Position numbers and translations under genes: made by a program
Origin: Paractinoplanes abujensis
Lineage (GTDB): Bacteria > Actinomycetota > Actinomycetes > Mycobacteriales > Micromonosporaceae
Direction of reading: 5' to 3'
Length of the DNA: 64,000 bases
Assembly: GCF_014204895.1 (NCBI RefSeq)
Contig: NZ_JACHMF010000001.1
Coordinates: forward strand, 6,448,001-6,512,000
Notes under the pieces: generated by a model
The model's database searches: none
What the model was told of the DNA's origin: nothing
What the model saw: the letters and a program-made list of their open reading frames with translations, nothing else
Shown here: one piece after another, positions 54,484-64,000 of the stretch
How positions within the stretch are numbered: position 1 is the first letter of the stretch
Layout: the number at the start of each line of letters is the position of its first letter

Positions 54484-56016
54484 TCAGCGGACGAACTGCG
54501 CCGCGTCCCGCGTCAGGTCGATCAGCGGGGCGGGCACCACACCCAGGGCGAACGTGGCGGCCACCCCGATGACCAGGGCGGCCGACGTGAGGAAACCCGG
54601 GATCGAGACCGTCGGCGTCGACTCACCGGGCTCGGAGAGCCACAGCATGACGACGACCCGCAGGTAAGGGAACGCCAGCAGCATGCTGGTGACCACGCCG
54701 AAGATGACCAGCCACGTCTGGCCGCCTTCCACGGCCGCCCCGAAGACCGCGAACTTGCTGGTGAAACCGCTGGTCAGCGGAATACCGGCGAAGGCCAGCA
54801 GGATGAACGTGAAGGTCGCGGCGAACAGCGGGCTCTTGCGGCCCAGGCCGGCCCAGCGGGCGAGGTGGGTGGCCTCGCCGTCGGCGTCCCGCACCAGGGT
54901 CACCATGCCGAAGGCGGCGAGGACCGAGAAGCCGTACGCCACCAGGTAGAACATCGTGCCGCTGAGGCCCTCCTCGTTGAGCGCGAGAACGCCCACCAGC
55001 AGGTAACCCGCGTTGGCGACCGACGAGTAGGCCAGCAGGCGCTTCATGTCGGTCTGGGTGACCGCGAGGACCGCGCCGACCAGCATCGTGAGCACCGCGA
55101 TGGCGCCCAGCACGGGCTGGAAGTCCCAGCGCACACCGTCGAAGGCCACGTACAGGATGCGCAGCAGCGCGCCGAACGCCGCGACCTTGGTGACGGCGGC
55201 CATCAGCGCGGTGACCGGGGTCGGGGCGCCCTGGTAGACGTCCGGCGTCCACACGTGGAACGGGGCCAGGGCCGCCTTGAAGAGCAGGCCGATCGCGATC
55301 ATGGCCAGGCCCGCGTAGAGCAGGATCTGGCTGCGCTGCGGGTTGACCACGGCGTCGTGCACCTGGCCGAGCGAGATGCCGCCCGCGAAGCCGTAGACGA
55401 GCGCCACGCCGAACAGGAAGAACGCCGAGGCGTACGAGCCCAGCAGGAAGTACTTGAGCGCGGCTTCCTGGCTGAGCAGACGACGCCGGCGGGCCAGCGC
55501 GCACAGCAGGTACAGCGGCAGCGAGAAGACCTCGAGCGCGATGAACATCGTGAGCAGGTCGTTGGCGGCGACGAAGAGCATCATGCCGCCCAGCGCGAAC
55601 AGCGTGAGCGGGTAGACCTCGGTCATGCCGGGCTGGTCGCCGGCCTGCTTGAGGTCCTTCTGCGAGCCCACCGTGATCGCGGCCTGCGAGACGAACGGGC
55701 CGCCCCGCTCGACCGAGCGCTCACCGATCAGCATCAGCGAGACCAGGCCGAGCACCAGGATCGCGCCCTGCAGGAAGACCGTGGGGCCGTCGATGGCGAC
55801 CGCGCCGCCGATCGTGATCTTGCGGGTGCTGTGCTGCACGACCACGGCCACGAACGCCGCCACGATCGCGACCAACCCGAGGCCCAGCTGGATCGGGTGG
55901 CGGGTCCGGCGGGGCGTGAACACCTCGATCAGGATGCCGACGCAGGCCGCCCCGAAGAGGATCAGCATCGGCAACAGCGCGCCGTAGTCGATGCCGGGTA
56001 GTTTCAGGTCCTCCAT
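54484..56016 (-). CDS. nuoN: NADH-quinone oxidoreductase subunit N
   Basis: 510 residues with about fourteen membrane helices. Antiporter-like core: key Lys/Glu-bearing motifs include ALEVFSLPLYLLCALARR, FKAALAPFHVWTPDVYQGAP and MKRLLAYSSVANAGYLLVGV. Membrane proton-pumping subunit of complex I, last gene of the nuo operon. ATG 56016 is 2 nt from the nuoM stop. Confidence 0.96.
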   Translation of the reverse strand: MEDLKLPGIDYGALLPMLILFGAACVGILIEVFTPRRTRHPIQLGLGLVAIVAAFVAVVVQHSTRKITIGGAVAIDGPTVFLQGAILVLGLVSLMLIGERSVERGGPFVSQAAITVGSQKDLKQAGDQPGMTEVYPLTLFALGGMMLFVAANDLLTMFIALEVFSLPLYLLCALARRRRLLSQEAALKYFLLGSYASAFFLFGVALVYGFAGGISLGQVHDAVVNPQRSQILLYAGLAMIAIGLLFKAALAPFHVWTPDVYQGAPTPVTALMAAVTKVAAFGALLRILYVAFDGVRWDFQPVLGAIAVLTMLVGAVLAVTQTDMKRLLAYSSVANAGYLLVGVLALNEEGLSGTMFYLVAYGFSVLAAFGMVTLVRDADGEATHLARWAGLGRKSPLFAATFTFILLAFAGIPLTSGFTSKFAVFGAAVEGGQTWLVIFGVVTSMLLAFPYLRVVVMLWLSEPGESTPTVSIPGFLTSAALVIGVAATFALGVVPAPLIDLTRDAAQFVR

Positions 56017-56018
56017 GG

Positions 56019-57560
56019 CTAGCGCGCCACCCTTTCGTTAGCGACGACCGCCGTCGGCCCCGGATCCTCGACGTTGACGTCCTGCATGGTCGCCTGGACG
56101 GCCGGGTTGATCACGTCGGTGACCGGCTTGGGATAGAAGCCGAGCAGGATGATCAAGAGGATGAGCGGGGCCACCACGACCTTCTCGCGAAGCGTGATGT
56201 CCTTCTTCATCTCCGGCACCTCGGCGAGGGCCGGGTTGAGGGTGCCCTGCGTGGTGCGCTGCACCATCCAGAGCACGTAGGCGGCGGCCAGGATGATGCC
56301 GGCCGTGGCCACCACCGCGTACGCCGGGTGCACGGTGAAGGTGCCGATCAGCACGAGGAACTCGCTGATGAAGGGCGCCGTGCCGGGCAGCGCCAGCGAC
56401 GCCAGACCGGCGAAGAAGAACACCCCGGCCAGGACCGGGACGAGCTTGCCGGCGCCGCCGAAGTCGCTGATCAGGTTGGAGCCGCGACGGGCGACGAACA
56501 TGCCGACCACGATGAACAGCAGGCCGGTCGCAAGACCGTGGTTGACCATGTAGAGCACCGAGCCGGTGCCGGCCTGGCTGGTGAACGCGAAGATGCCGAT
56601 GCCGATGAAGCCGAAGTGCGCGATCGACGTGTACGACACCAGGCGCTTGAGATCGTTCTGACCGACCGCGAGCAGCGCGGCGTAGATGATCCCGATGACC
56701 CCGAGTACCAGCGCGGCCGGGGCGAACCAGCGCGAAGCCTCGGGGAACAGCGAGAGGCAGTAGCGCAGGATCCCGAACGTGCCCACCTTGTCCATCACGC
56801 CGACGAGCAGCGCGGCCGCGCCGGCCGGGGCCGCACCACCGGCGTCCGGCAGCCAGGTGTGGAAGGGGAAGAACGGCGCCTTGATCGCGAACGCGACGAA
56901 GAAGCCGAGGAACAGCCAGCGCGCGGTGTTCTGGTCGATCGACCCGGCCGCCTCGGCCAGCTTGGCCCAGTCGAACGTGTTGCCGCCGACCACCCACAGC
57001 CCGATCACTGCGGCCAGCATGAACAGACCGCCGACCAGGCTGTAGAGGAAGAACTTGACCGCCGCGTACTGGCGGCGCGGCCCGCCGAAGGACCCGATGA
57101 TGAAGTACATCGGGATGAGCATGACCTCGAAGAACACGTAGAACAGGAAGACGTCGGCGGCCGCGAAGACACCGATCATCGTGAACTCGAAGGCCAGCAG
57201 CAGCGAGAAGTAGACCGGGGCGGAGCGGTTGGTCTTCTCCACGTCGTTCCAGGAAGCCAGGATCACGACCGGGAACAGGATCGCGATCAGCATCAGCATG
57301 ACCAGCGCGATGCCGTCGGCCGCGAACGTGAACCGGGCGTCCCAGGACGGGATCCAGGCGTACGACTCGCGGAACTGGAACCGGTCGCCGTCGACCTGGA
57401 AGGCGATCCACATGAAGACGCTGAGCACCAGCACGACCAGCGACCAGACGAAGGCCACGGTCTTGGCCAGCTCGGCCTTGGCCCGCGGGATGAACGCCAC
57501 CGCGATGGCGCCCACCAGGGGCAGCAGGGTCAGGATGGACAGAAACGGAAAGTCGTTCAC
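56019..57560 (-). CDS. nuoM: NADH-quinone oxidoreductase subunit M
   Basis: 513 residues, antiporter-like proton channel subunit: FYVFFEVMLIPMYFIIGSFG, then FAIKAPFFPFHTWLPDAGGA and LKRLVSYTSIAHFGFIGIGI. GTG 57560 gives a GTGA overlap with the nuoL stop; the longer frame (57569) adds three residues. It is a membrane-arm component of complex I. Confidence 0.96.
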   Translation of the reverse strand: MNDFPFLSILTLLPLVGAIAVAFIPRAKAELAKTVAFVWSLVVLVLSVFMWIAFQVDGDRFQFRESYAWIPSWDARFTFAADGIALVMLMLIAILFPVVILASWNDVEKTNRSAPVYFSLLLAFEFTMIGVFAAADVFLFYVFFEVMLIPMYFIIGSFGGPRRQYAAVKFFLYSLVGGLFMLAAVIGLWVVGGNTFDWAKLAEAAGSIDQNTARWLFLGFFVAFAIKAPFFPFHTWLPDAGGAAPAGAAALLVGVMDKVGTFGILRYCLSLFPEASRWFAPAALVLGVIGIIYAALLAVGQNDLKRLVSYTSIAHFGFIGIGIFAFTSQAGTGSVLYMVNHGLATGLLFIVVGMFVARRGSNLISDFGGAGKLVPVLAGVFFFAGLASLALPGTAPFISEFLVLIGTFTVHPAYAVVATAGIILAAAYVLWMVQRTTQGTLNPALAEVPEMKKDITLREKVVVAPLILLIILLGFYPKPVTDVINPAVQATMQDVNVEDPGPTAVVANERVAR

Positions 57561-59482
57561 GCCAACCACCCAAGCTGGATCGCGAGGAAGGCGCCGACGA
57601 CTACGACGGCACCGGTGAGCATCGAGAGTGCGTACGAGCGGACGAAGCCGGTCTGCAGCCTGCGGAGCCGGCCGGAACTGCCGCCGACCCCCGCCGCGAT
57701 GCCGTTGACCACGCCGTCGATGCCCTTGTTGTCGAGGTAGACCAGCGCCCGGGTCAGGTAGATGCCGGGCCGCTCGAACACCGCCTCGTTGATCGCGTCG
57801 GTGTAGAGGTTGCGGCGGGCCGCGGTGACGACCACACCGGCCGGCTGCTCCTGCAGGGCCGTGCCCCGGCGGAACATCGCCCAGGCCAGAGCCGCGCCGG
57901 CCACCGAGACCACGATGCCGAGGATCTGGATCAGCGTGTGCGGGATGACCGCCTCGTGGTGCGCCTCCTCGGCCCCGAAGACGGGCTCGAGCCAGCCGGG
58001 AACCGACGTCGACATGAGCCAGCCGGCGCCGATCGAGCCGAGGGCCAGCAACATCAGAGGCACGGTCATGATGAACGGCGACTCGTGCGGATGCTTGTTG
58101 TCCTCGGTGTACCGCTCAGGACCGTGGAACGTCAGCACGAACAGGCGGGTCATGTAGAACGCCGTCAAGCCGGCGCCGAGCAGGGCTGCCATGCCGTACA
58201 GCCAGGACGTCCAGTCGCCGCGCTCGAAGGCCGCCGCGATGATCGGCTCCTTGGAGAAGTAACCGGACAGCGGCGGGATACCGATGATCGCGAGCCAGCC
58301 CATCATGAAGGTGAGCCAGGTCCACTTCATGTATTTGCGCAGGCCGCCGAAGCGCCGGATGTCCACCTGGTCGTGCATGCCGTGCATGACCGAGCCGGCC
58401 CCGAGGAACATGTTGGCCTTGAAGAAGCCGTGCGCCAGCAGGTGGATGATCGCCAGCGCGTACGCCCCGCCGCCGAGCCCGACGCCGAGGAACATGTAGC
58501 CGATCTGGCTCACTGTCGACCAGGCCAGCACCCGCTTGATGTCGTCCTTGGCGGCGCCGATGATGCAGCCGATCAGCAGCGTGAGCGCACCCACGCTGAC
58601 CACGACCGTCTGCAGCGTGGTGTTCGCGGTGAAGATCGCGTTGGAGCGGGCGATCAGGTAGACGCCCGCCGTCACCATCGTGGCCGCGTGGATCAGGGCC
58701 GAGACCGGGGTCGGGCCCTCCATCGCGTCGGGCAACCAGGCCTGCAGCGGGAACTGACCGGACTTACCGGCCGCACCCAGCAGCAGGAGCAGGCCCATGA
58801 TCAGCACAGTGGTCGAGCTGAGCGCGCTGACGTTGCCGAAGACCTCGTCGTACTGGGTGGTGCCGAGCGTGGCGAACATCATGAAGATGCCGATGGCCAG
58901 GCCGGCGTCGCCGACCCGGTTCATCAGGAACGCCTTCTTGCCGGCGGTGGCCGCGGACGGCCGCGTGTACCAGAACGAGATCAGCAGGTACGACGCGAGA
59001 CCCACGCCCTCCCAGCCGAAGTAGAGCATCACGTAGTTGTTGCCCAGCACGAGCAGCAACATCGCCGCGACGAAGAGGTTGAAGTAGGCGAAGAACTTCC
59101 GCCGGCCCGGGTCGTGCTCCATGTAGCCGACCGCGTACAGGTGGATCAGCGATCCGACGCCCGTGATCAGCAGGACGAACACGCCGGCCAGCGGGTCGAA
59201 CAGCAACCCGAAGTCGACGTGCAGATTGCCGACGGCGATGAAGTCCCACAGGCTCAGCTCGGCCGAGCGCTGTTCGGCGTCCAGGCCGCGCAGGCTGAAG
59301 AAGAAGATCAACCCAAGCACGAAGGAGGCTGCCACCGCGAGGACGCCGAGCCAGTGCCCCCACTTGTCGGCCCGCTTGCCCAGGAGCAGCAAGATCGCGG
59401 CGCTGACCAGAGGAATGGCGATGAGCAGCCAGATGCCGCTCAACGCCCCCGTCGCGTGGGCGTACTCCACTGTTGGTTCCAC
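57557..59482 (-). CDS. nuoL: NADH-quinone oxidoreductase subunit L
   Basis: 641 residues, about sixteen helices including the long lateral helix region. Motifs: YFGWEGVGLASYLLISFWY, GKSGQFPLQAWLPDAMEGPT and DIKRVLAWSTVSQIGYMFLG. GTG 59482 has AAGGGG upstream. Largest antiporter-like subunit of complex I. Confidence 0.96.
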   Translation of the reverse strand: MEPTVEYAHATGALSGIWLLIAIPLVSAAILLLLGKRADKWGHWLGVLAVAASFVLGLIFFFSLRGLDAEQRSAELSLWDFIAVGNLHVDFGLLFDPLAGVFVLLITGVGSLIHLYAVGYMEHDPGRRKFFAYFNLFVAAMLLLVLGNNYVMLYFGWEGVGLASYLLISFWYTRPSAATAGKKAFLMNRVGDAGLAIGIFMMFATLGTTQYDEVFGNVSALSSTTVLIMGLLLLLGAAGKSGQFPLQAWLPDAMEGPTPVSALIHAATMVTAGVYLIARSNAIFTANTTLQTVVVSVGALTLLIGCIIGAAKDDIKRVLAWSTVSQIGYMFLGVGLGGGAYALAIIHLLAHGFFKANMFLGAGSVMHGMHDQVDIRRFGGLRKYMKWTWLTFMMGWLAIIGIPPLSGYFSKEPIIAAAFERGDWTSWLYGMAALLGAGLTAFYMTRLFVLTFHGPERYTEDNKHPHESPFIMTVPLMLLALGSIGAGWLMSTSVPGWLEPVFGAEEAHHEAVIPHTLIQILGIVVSVAGAALAWAMFRRGTALQEQPAGVVVTAARRNLYTDAINEAVFERPGIYLTRALVYLDNKGIDGVVNGIAAGVGGSSGRLRRLQTGFVRSYALSMLTGAVVVVGAFLAIQLGWLA

Positions 59483-59494
59483 GTGAAGGCCCCT

Positions 59495-59794
59495 TTAGTA
59501 CTTCAGAAGGTTCGCGTCGTCGACGCTCGCCGAGCGCCGCGTACGGAAGATCGACATGATGATCGCGAGACCCACCACGACCTCGGCGGCCGCGACGACC
59601 ATCACGAAGAACGAGATGATCTGGCCGTCCAGGCTGCCGTTGATCCGGCTGAAGGTGACCAGGGCCAGGTTCGCGGCGTTGAGCATGAGCTCGATGCACA
59701 TGAACAGCACGATCGCGTTGCGGCGGACGAGCACCCCGGCGGCGCCGATGGTGAACAGGATTGCCGCCAGCACCAGGTAATACTCGGGAGTCAC
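59495..59794 (-). CDS. nuoK: NADH-quinone oxidoreductase subunit K
   Basis: 99 residues, three membrane helices, MrpC-like: [20 protein letters not shown] includes the two conserved membrane Glu region (CIELMLN). GTG 59794 overlaps the nuoJ stop (GTGA). Confidence 0.96.
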   Translation of the reverse strand: MTPEYYLVLAAILFTIGAAGVLVRRNAIVLFMCIELMLNAANLALVTFSRINGSLDGQIISFFVMVVAAAEVVVGLAIIMSIFRTRRSASVDDANLLKY

Positions 59795-60534
59795 TTCTCA
59801 GTTCCCTTCGGTGCCGCCTCGTCCGCGGTGAGCTCGCGGATCGGCAGGATCTCCGAGATGCTGCGCTCGGCGCCGTTGCCGTCGGGCAGCCGCGCGGGGG
59901 CGGCGACCGACATGGTGTTGGCGTAGACGCCGGGACCGGCCTTGGGACCGGGGTAGTTGCCGGGCCGGAACCGCTCCTTCATACGGGTCACCTGGTCGAC
60001 CGCGTCCTCCTTGGCCTTCTCGACGTGCGCCAGGATCATCGCGCCGACCGCGGCGGTGATCAGCAGGGCCGAGGTGACCTCGAAGGCGAAGACGTACCGG
60101 GTGAACAGCAGAGAGGCCAGGCCCTGGACGTTGCCGTCCGCGTTGGCCTCGGTCAGCCCGATCGCCGGGACGTCGCCCAGCGAGCGGGCCAGACCGGCGC
60201 CGATCAGCGCGGCCAGGCCGACACCGAGCAGGATCGCGGCGACCCGCTGGCCGCGGAGCGTCTCGATCAGCGAGTCCGAGGCGTCCCGGCCGACCAGCAT
60301 CAGCACGAACAGGAACAGCATCATGATCGCGCCGGTGTAGACGATGATCTGCACCGCGCCCAGGAACGGCGCCGAGTTGACCACGTACAGGAAACCCAGG
60401 CACAGCATGGTGAGGACCAGCCACAGGGCGGAGTGGACCGCGTTGCGGGCGATCACCATGCCGAGCGCGCCGATCACGGCCAGCGAGCCGAGGATCCAGA
60501 AAGCGACCGCTTCGCCGGTGGACACGTGGTCCAT
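59791..60534 (-). CDS. nuoJ: NADH-quinone oxidoreductase subunit J
   Basis: 247 residues with five membrane helices ([60 protein letters not shown]). The long C-terminal soluble tail ([20 protein letters not shown] onward) is typical of actinobacterial NuoJ. ATG 60534 overlaps the nuoI stop (ATGA). Confidence 0.95.
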   Translation of the reverse strand: MDHVSTGEAVAFWILGSLAVIGALGMVIARNAVHSALWLVLTMLCLGFLYVVNSAPFLGAVQIIVYTGAIMMLFLFVLMLVGRDASDSLIETLRGQRVAAILLGVGLAALIGAGLARSLGDVPAIGLTEANADGNVQGLASLLFTRYVFAFEVTSALLITAAVGAMILAHVEKAKEDAVDQVTRMKERFRPGNYPGPKAGPGVYANTMSVAAPARLPDGNGAERSISEILPIRELTADEAAPKGTEK

Positions 60535-61181
60535 CACACGGCCTCCTTCGCGGACTGGCCCGGACGGCGCAGCGTGCCCGCGGTCTCGGGCCGGGCGTCG
60601 GCGTCGGCGGCAGTGGCCGCGTCCTGCGTGCCCGCCTCCGACCACGGGGCCCGTTCCGCTCCGGCCGAGGTGCCCGGGTTGGTCAGCGCGCCGACGTAGT
60701 AGTCCTTGTCGGTCTCGCCCAGGCGCATCGGGTGCGGCGGCTGCTCCATGCCGGGCAGCAGCGGGGCCAGCAGTTCCTTCTTCGTGAAGATCAGGTCCTG
60801 CCGGCTGTCGCGGGCCAGCTCGTACTCGTTGCTCATGGTCAGCGAACGGGTCGGGCAGGCCTCGATGCAGAGCCCGCAGAAGATGCAACGGGCGTAGTTG
60901 ATCTGGTAAATGCCGGCGTAGCGCTCACCGGGCGAGAACCGCTGCTCGTCGGTGTTGTTGGCGCCCTCGACATAGATCGCGTCGGCCGGGCAGGCCCAGG
61001 CGCACAGCTCGCAGCCGATGCACTTCTCCAGGCCGTCCGGGTGCCGGTTGAGGATGTGCCGCCCGTGGTAGCGCGGCGCCGGCGTCGGCGGTGTGAACGG
61101 ATAGTCGGTCGTGATGACCTTGCGGAACATGTGCGCGAAGGTCACCCCGAAGCCCTTGAAGGAGCCGGTGAACGTACCCAC
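60534..61181 (-). CDS. nuoI: NADH-quinone oxidoreductase subunit I
   Basis: 215 residues. Two 4Fe-4S motifs: [12 protein letters not shown] (Cys 54, 57, 60, 64) and [12 protein letters not shown] (Cys 99, 102, 105, 109). An Ala/Asp-rich C-terminal extension of about 50 residues follows. GTG 61181 has a perfect AGGAGGT ribosome site five bases away; the longer frame is inside nuoH. It carries electrons to the quinone site of complex I. Confidence 0.96.
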   Translation of the reverse strand: MGTFTGSFKGFGVTFAHMFRKVITTDYPFTPPTPAPRYHGRHILNRHPDGLEKCIGCELCAWACPADAIYVEGANNTDEQRFSPGERYAGIYQINYARCIFCGLCIEACPTRSLTMSNEYELARDSRQDLIFTKKELLAPLLPGMEQPPHPMRLGETDKDYYVGALTNPGTSAGAERAPWSEAGTQDAATAADADARPETAGTLRRPGQSAKEAV

Positions 61182-61182
61182 G

Positions 61183-62550
61183 TCACACCTCCTTGGTTTC
61201 TTCAGGAGACCCGACCGTGGCCGGGGCACGCTCGGCCACGGCCCGGCGGGCCCGTGGACTGGGGGGAACCTGTAGATCCATCGGTGGCACCGGGAAGCTG
61301 CCCGGCGGTCTGGAGGCCAACTCCTCCTCGATGGAGAGCTGCCTCGGCTTGCGGGCGGCCGGCCAGAGCATGGCGATCAGCAGGATCACGACCACGATGC
61401 CGACGATCGAGAACCACTTGGCCTGCTCGGAGAGCTCGTTGTTGGCGACCTTGACGTAGCTCAGGAAGAGGATCCACACCAGGTTGACCGGGATGAGGAC
61501 CTTCCAGCCGAAGCGCATGAACTGGTCGTAGCGCATGCGGGGCAGGGTCGCCCGCAACCAGATGAAGCCGAAGAGCAGCAGCAGCACCTTGGCGAAGAAC
61601 CAGATCAGGCCGAAGTAGCCGGAGTTCGCGCCCTCCCAGAACCACGTGATCGGCCAGGGGGCCCGCCAGCCACCGAGGAACAGCGTGGTGGCGAACGCCG
61701 AGACGGTGATCATGTTGATGTACTCGGCCAGGAAGAACAGCGCGAACTTGAACGAGGAGTACTCGGTGTGGAAGCCGCCGACCAGCTCGGACTCCGCCTC
61801 GGGCAGGTCGAAGGGCGCGCGGTTGGTCTCGCCGACGGCCGCGATGCAGTAGATGACGAAGCTGGGCAGCAGCAGCACCGCGTACCAGCTCGGGGTCGTC
61901 ACCTCCCAGCCGAAGAGGTTGACCGGGTTGCCGTGCGCCTGCGCGGCCACGATCTGCGAGGTGCTCATCGTGCCCGCGGTCATGAACACCGCGACGATCG
62001 ACAGACCCATCGCGACCTCGTACGAGATCATCTGTGCGCTCGACCGCAGACCGCCCAGCAGCGGGTAGGTCGAGCCGGAGGCCCAGCCGGCCAGCACGAC
62101 GCCGTAGACCGCCATCGACGAGCAGGCCAGCAGCACGAGCACCGAGACCGGCACGTCGGTGAGCTGCAGCGCGGTCTGCTGACCGAACATGTTGACCACG
62201 CCACCGAACGGGATGACCGAGAACGCCGTGAAGGCGACCGTCGCCGAGATCACCGGTGCGATGAAGTAGACGACCTTGTCGGCCGTCTTCGGGATGATCT
62301 CCTCCTTGAACGGCAGCTTGACGCCGTCCGTGAGGCTCTGCAGCCAGCCCTTGGGCCCGACCTGGTTGGGGCCGGGCCGCACGGCCATCCGGGCCACGAC
62401 CTTGCGCTCATAGTTGATCGTGAAGAGCGTCAACAGGAGCAGCAGGACGAAGACGCCGAACAGCTTGATCAGCGTGATCCACCAGACGGTGTCTTCGAAT
62501 GTCTGCAGCGTCGGATCCACGGCGTGCGCCGCGAGAATCGACGTTTTCAT
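61183..62550 (-). CDS. nuoH: NADH-quinone oxidoreductase subunit H
   Basis: 455 residues with eight to nine membrane helices. Quinone-chamber loops: [35 protein letters not shown] and the acidic [21 protein letters not shown] charged C-terminal tail of about 60 residues follows, longer than in proteobacteria. ATG 62550 overlaps the nuoG stop (ATGA). Confidence 0.96.
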   Translation of the reverse strand: MKTSILAAHAVDPTLQTFEDTVWWITLIKLFGVFVLLLLLTLFTINYERKVVARMAVRPGPNQVGPKGWLQSLTDGVKLPFKEEIIPKTADKVVYFIAPVISATVAFTAFSVIPFGGVVNMFGQQTALQLTDVPVSVLVLLACSSMAVYGVVLAGWASGSTYPLLGGLRSSAQMISYEVAMGLSIVAVFMTAGTMSTSQIVAAQAHGNPVNLFGWEVTTPSWYAVLLLPSFVIYCIAAVGETNRAPFDLPEAESELVGGFHTEYSSFKFALFFLAEYINMITVSAFATTLFLGGWRAPWPITWFWEGANSGYFGLIWFFAKVLLLLFGFIWLRATLPRMRYDQFMRFGWKVLIPVNLVWILFLSYVKVANNELSEQAKWFSIVGIVVVILLIAMLWPAARKPRQLSIEEELASRPPGSFPVPPMDLQVPPSPRARRAVAERAPATVGSPEETKEV

Positions 62551-64000
62551 GCCTTGACCTCCGACGAGGACGCGAGGATCGGGCCGCCGCGCCCGGCCGA
62601 GAGCCGGACGACCGCGCCCGCGGTCACGCCGAGGCTGCGACCGACGGTCGACCCGGGCGAGTTGGTGGGCAGCCACACGACGCCGGCCGGCAGGTCGGTG
62701 ACGGCGGCCGGCAGGGTGATCGCGCCGCGGTCGGTGCCGACGGTGACCGCGTCCCCGTCGACCACGCCGAGCGCCTCGGCCTGCGCCTTGCCGATCCGCA
62801 CGACCGGCGGCCGCGCGGTGCCGGCCAGCGCCGCGTCGCCCTCGAGCAGCGAGGCCTGGTCGATCGCCTGACGCCAGGTGGCCAGCACAGCCTCGTGCTC
62901 GCCGAGCGTGGGCAGTGCCGACCCCGCGGTCGCGGGGGCCGCCGGGCGGGCCGCCTTGCTGAGCGGCATCGCGCCCAGCTCGCGACGGATCGTCATCACG
63001 TCGCCAGTGGCCAGCGTGACATCGGTCAGCGCGGCGATGGCCTCGAGCACCCGGCCGTCGGTCATCGCCGTGCTCGGCAGCACCGTGCCGAAGGACCGCA
63101 GCCGGCCCTCCCAGTTCAGGTAGGTGCCGGACTTCTCGGCAGCCGGGGCGACCGGGAGCACCACGTCGGCCCGGCGGGTGACGGCGCTGTGCCGGATCTC
63201 CAGGCTGACCACGAAGCCGGCGTTGTCGAGCGCCTGCTCGGCCAGCCGCGGGTCGGACAGATCGCTCGGGTCGACGCCGCCGACCAGCAGGCCCCCGAGC
63301 TCACCAGCGGCCGCCGCCGCGATGATGCCGTCCGTGTCGCGGCCCGCCTTGCTGGGCAGGCCGCCGGCCTCGACGTCCCAGGCCAGCGAGAGTTCGGCGC
63401 GGGCCGCCGGGTCGCCCACCGGGCGGCCGCCGGGCAGCAGGTTGGGCAGGCAGCCGGCGTCGATCGCACCACGGTCACCGGCCCGTCGGGGCACCCACGC
63501 GAGGCGGGCGCCGGTGCGGGCGGCCAGGGCGGCCGCGGCCGACAGACCACCGGGCACGGTGGCCAGACGCTCGCCGACGATCAGCAGGGCGCCGGGCGCG
63601 GCGAGCGCGGCGGCGAGCGCGGGGTCACCGGCCAGCAGGCGGGCCTCGTCACCGGGCACCGCCTCGACGAGCGTGGCCCCGAGCTTCTCGAAGCCCCGCG
63701 ACAGGAACGGCGAGACCGCGGTGACCTGCAGCTTTTTGCGACCGTGAGCTTTGCGGAGCCGCAGGAAGAGGATCGGGCACTCCTCTTCGGGCTCGAGCCC
63801 GACGATCACGGCCGACGGGGCGTTCTCGACATCGGCGTACGTGACGTCGGAGACGCCCGCGACGGAGGCGGCCAGGAAGTCGGCCTCCTCGGCGCTGAGC
63901 GGCCGGGCCCGGAAGTCGATGTCGTTGGTGCCGAGGGCGACCCGGGCGAACTTCGCGTACGCGTACGCGTCCTCCACCGTGAGCCGGCCGCCGGTCAGCA
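62547..64000 (-). CDS. nuoG: NADH-quinone oxidoreductase subunit G, C-terminal part
   Basis: The frame continues off the right edge (LTGGRLTVEDAYAYAKFARV), so only about 484 C-terminal residues are seen. They carry the molybdopterin-oxidoreductase-like region and a C-terminal beta domain (VVRIGKAQAEALGVVDGDAV), without the N-terminal Fe-S clusters, which lie beyond the window. Part of the peripheral arm of complex I. Confidence 0.93.
   Translation of the reverse strand, partial: LTGGRLTVEDAYAYAKFARVALGTNDIDFRARPLSAEEADFLAASVAGVSDVTYADVENAPSAVIVGLEPEEECPILFLRLRKAHGRKKLQVTAVSPFLSRGFEKLGATLVEAVPGDEARLLAGDPALAAALAAPGALLIVGERLATVPGGLSAAAALAARTGARLAWVPRRAGDRGAIDAGCLPNLLPGGRPVGDPAARAELSLAWDVEAGGLPSKAGRDTDGIIAAAAAGELGGLLVGGVDPSDLSDPRLAEQALDNAGFVVSLEIRHSAVTRRADVVLPVAPAAEKSGTYLNWEGRLRSFGTVLPSTAMTDGRVLEAIAALTDVTLATGDVMTIRRELGAMPLSKAARPAAPATAGSALPTLGEHEAVLATWRQAIDQASLLEGDAALAGTARPPVVRIGKAQAEALGVVDGDAVTVGTDRGAITLPAAVTDLPAGVVWLPTNSPGSTVGRSLGVTAGAVVRLSAGRGGPILASSSEVKA

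Overview
This is a high-GC actinobacterial chromosome segment, most likely from a Micromonosporaceae-type actinomycete (Actinoplanes relatives). The signs are strong G/C bias in third codon positions, many GTG starts, BldG-type and type VII secretion (ESX) genes, and a gene order (PSP1 protein, Tmk-MFS fusion, topA, hppA, anti-sigma factor, bldG, helicase, Tad pilus genes, acs) that I recall as conserved with Streptomyces. Species-level placement is inference.

Layout. 1-1203: end of an ESX-associated cluster (YbaB-like protein, EspC-like and WXG-like small proteins), then a hairpin and an 18-bp minisatellite. 1772-6440: LPXTG surface protein, RicT/PSP1 protein, a membrane metallophosphoesterase and tRNA-Thr(CGT). 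6441-13114: an accessory island directly downstream of the tRNA. It carries a frameshifted membrane/coiled-coil gene and a compact four-gene operon ending in a CHAT-family caspase-like protease. The operon is the best candidate for an undescribed system: two large proteins that appear to be distant paralogues (one membrane-bound with a zinc finger), a small zinc-finger protein with the same finger signature, and an Ig-like/CHAT protease. 13129-29243: core block with Tmk-MFS fusion, PLP enzyme, TetR regulator, sugar-lactone oxidase, topoisomerase I, proton pyrophosphatase, BldG/anti-sigma pair and an MrfA-like helicase.

29275-33999: Tad/Flp pilus operon (TadZ-A-B-C, pilin, two TadE-like proteins). 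34216-41221: STAS protein, HAD phosphatase, PH-domain protein, a Fic-fold protein with an eroded active site, acetyl-CoA synthetase, a lipoprotein and an alpha/beta hydrolase lacking its nucleophile. 41218-48247: ESX-associated locus with a 1,170-residue two-SseB-domain protein carrying a long disordered linker, two WXG100 proteins and EccE. 48353-53181: membrane protein, GNAT, RarD, orphan zinc anti-sigma factor, IclR regulator and MFS transporter. 53356-64000: polyprenyl diphosphate synthase next to the distal part of the respiratory complex I operon (nuoG partial to nuoN), consistent with quinone supply to complex I.

Regulatory features include several TANNNT boxes placed 6-8 nt before start codons (probable leaderless transcripts), DnaA-box motifs at three intergenic regions, and multiple hairpin terminators.
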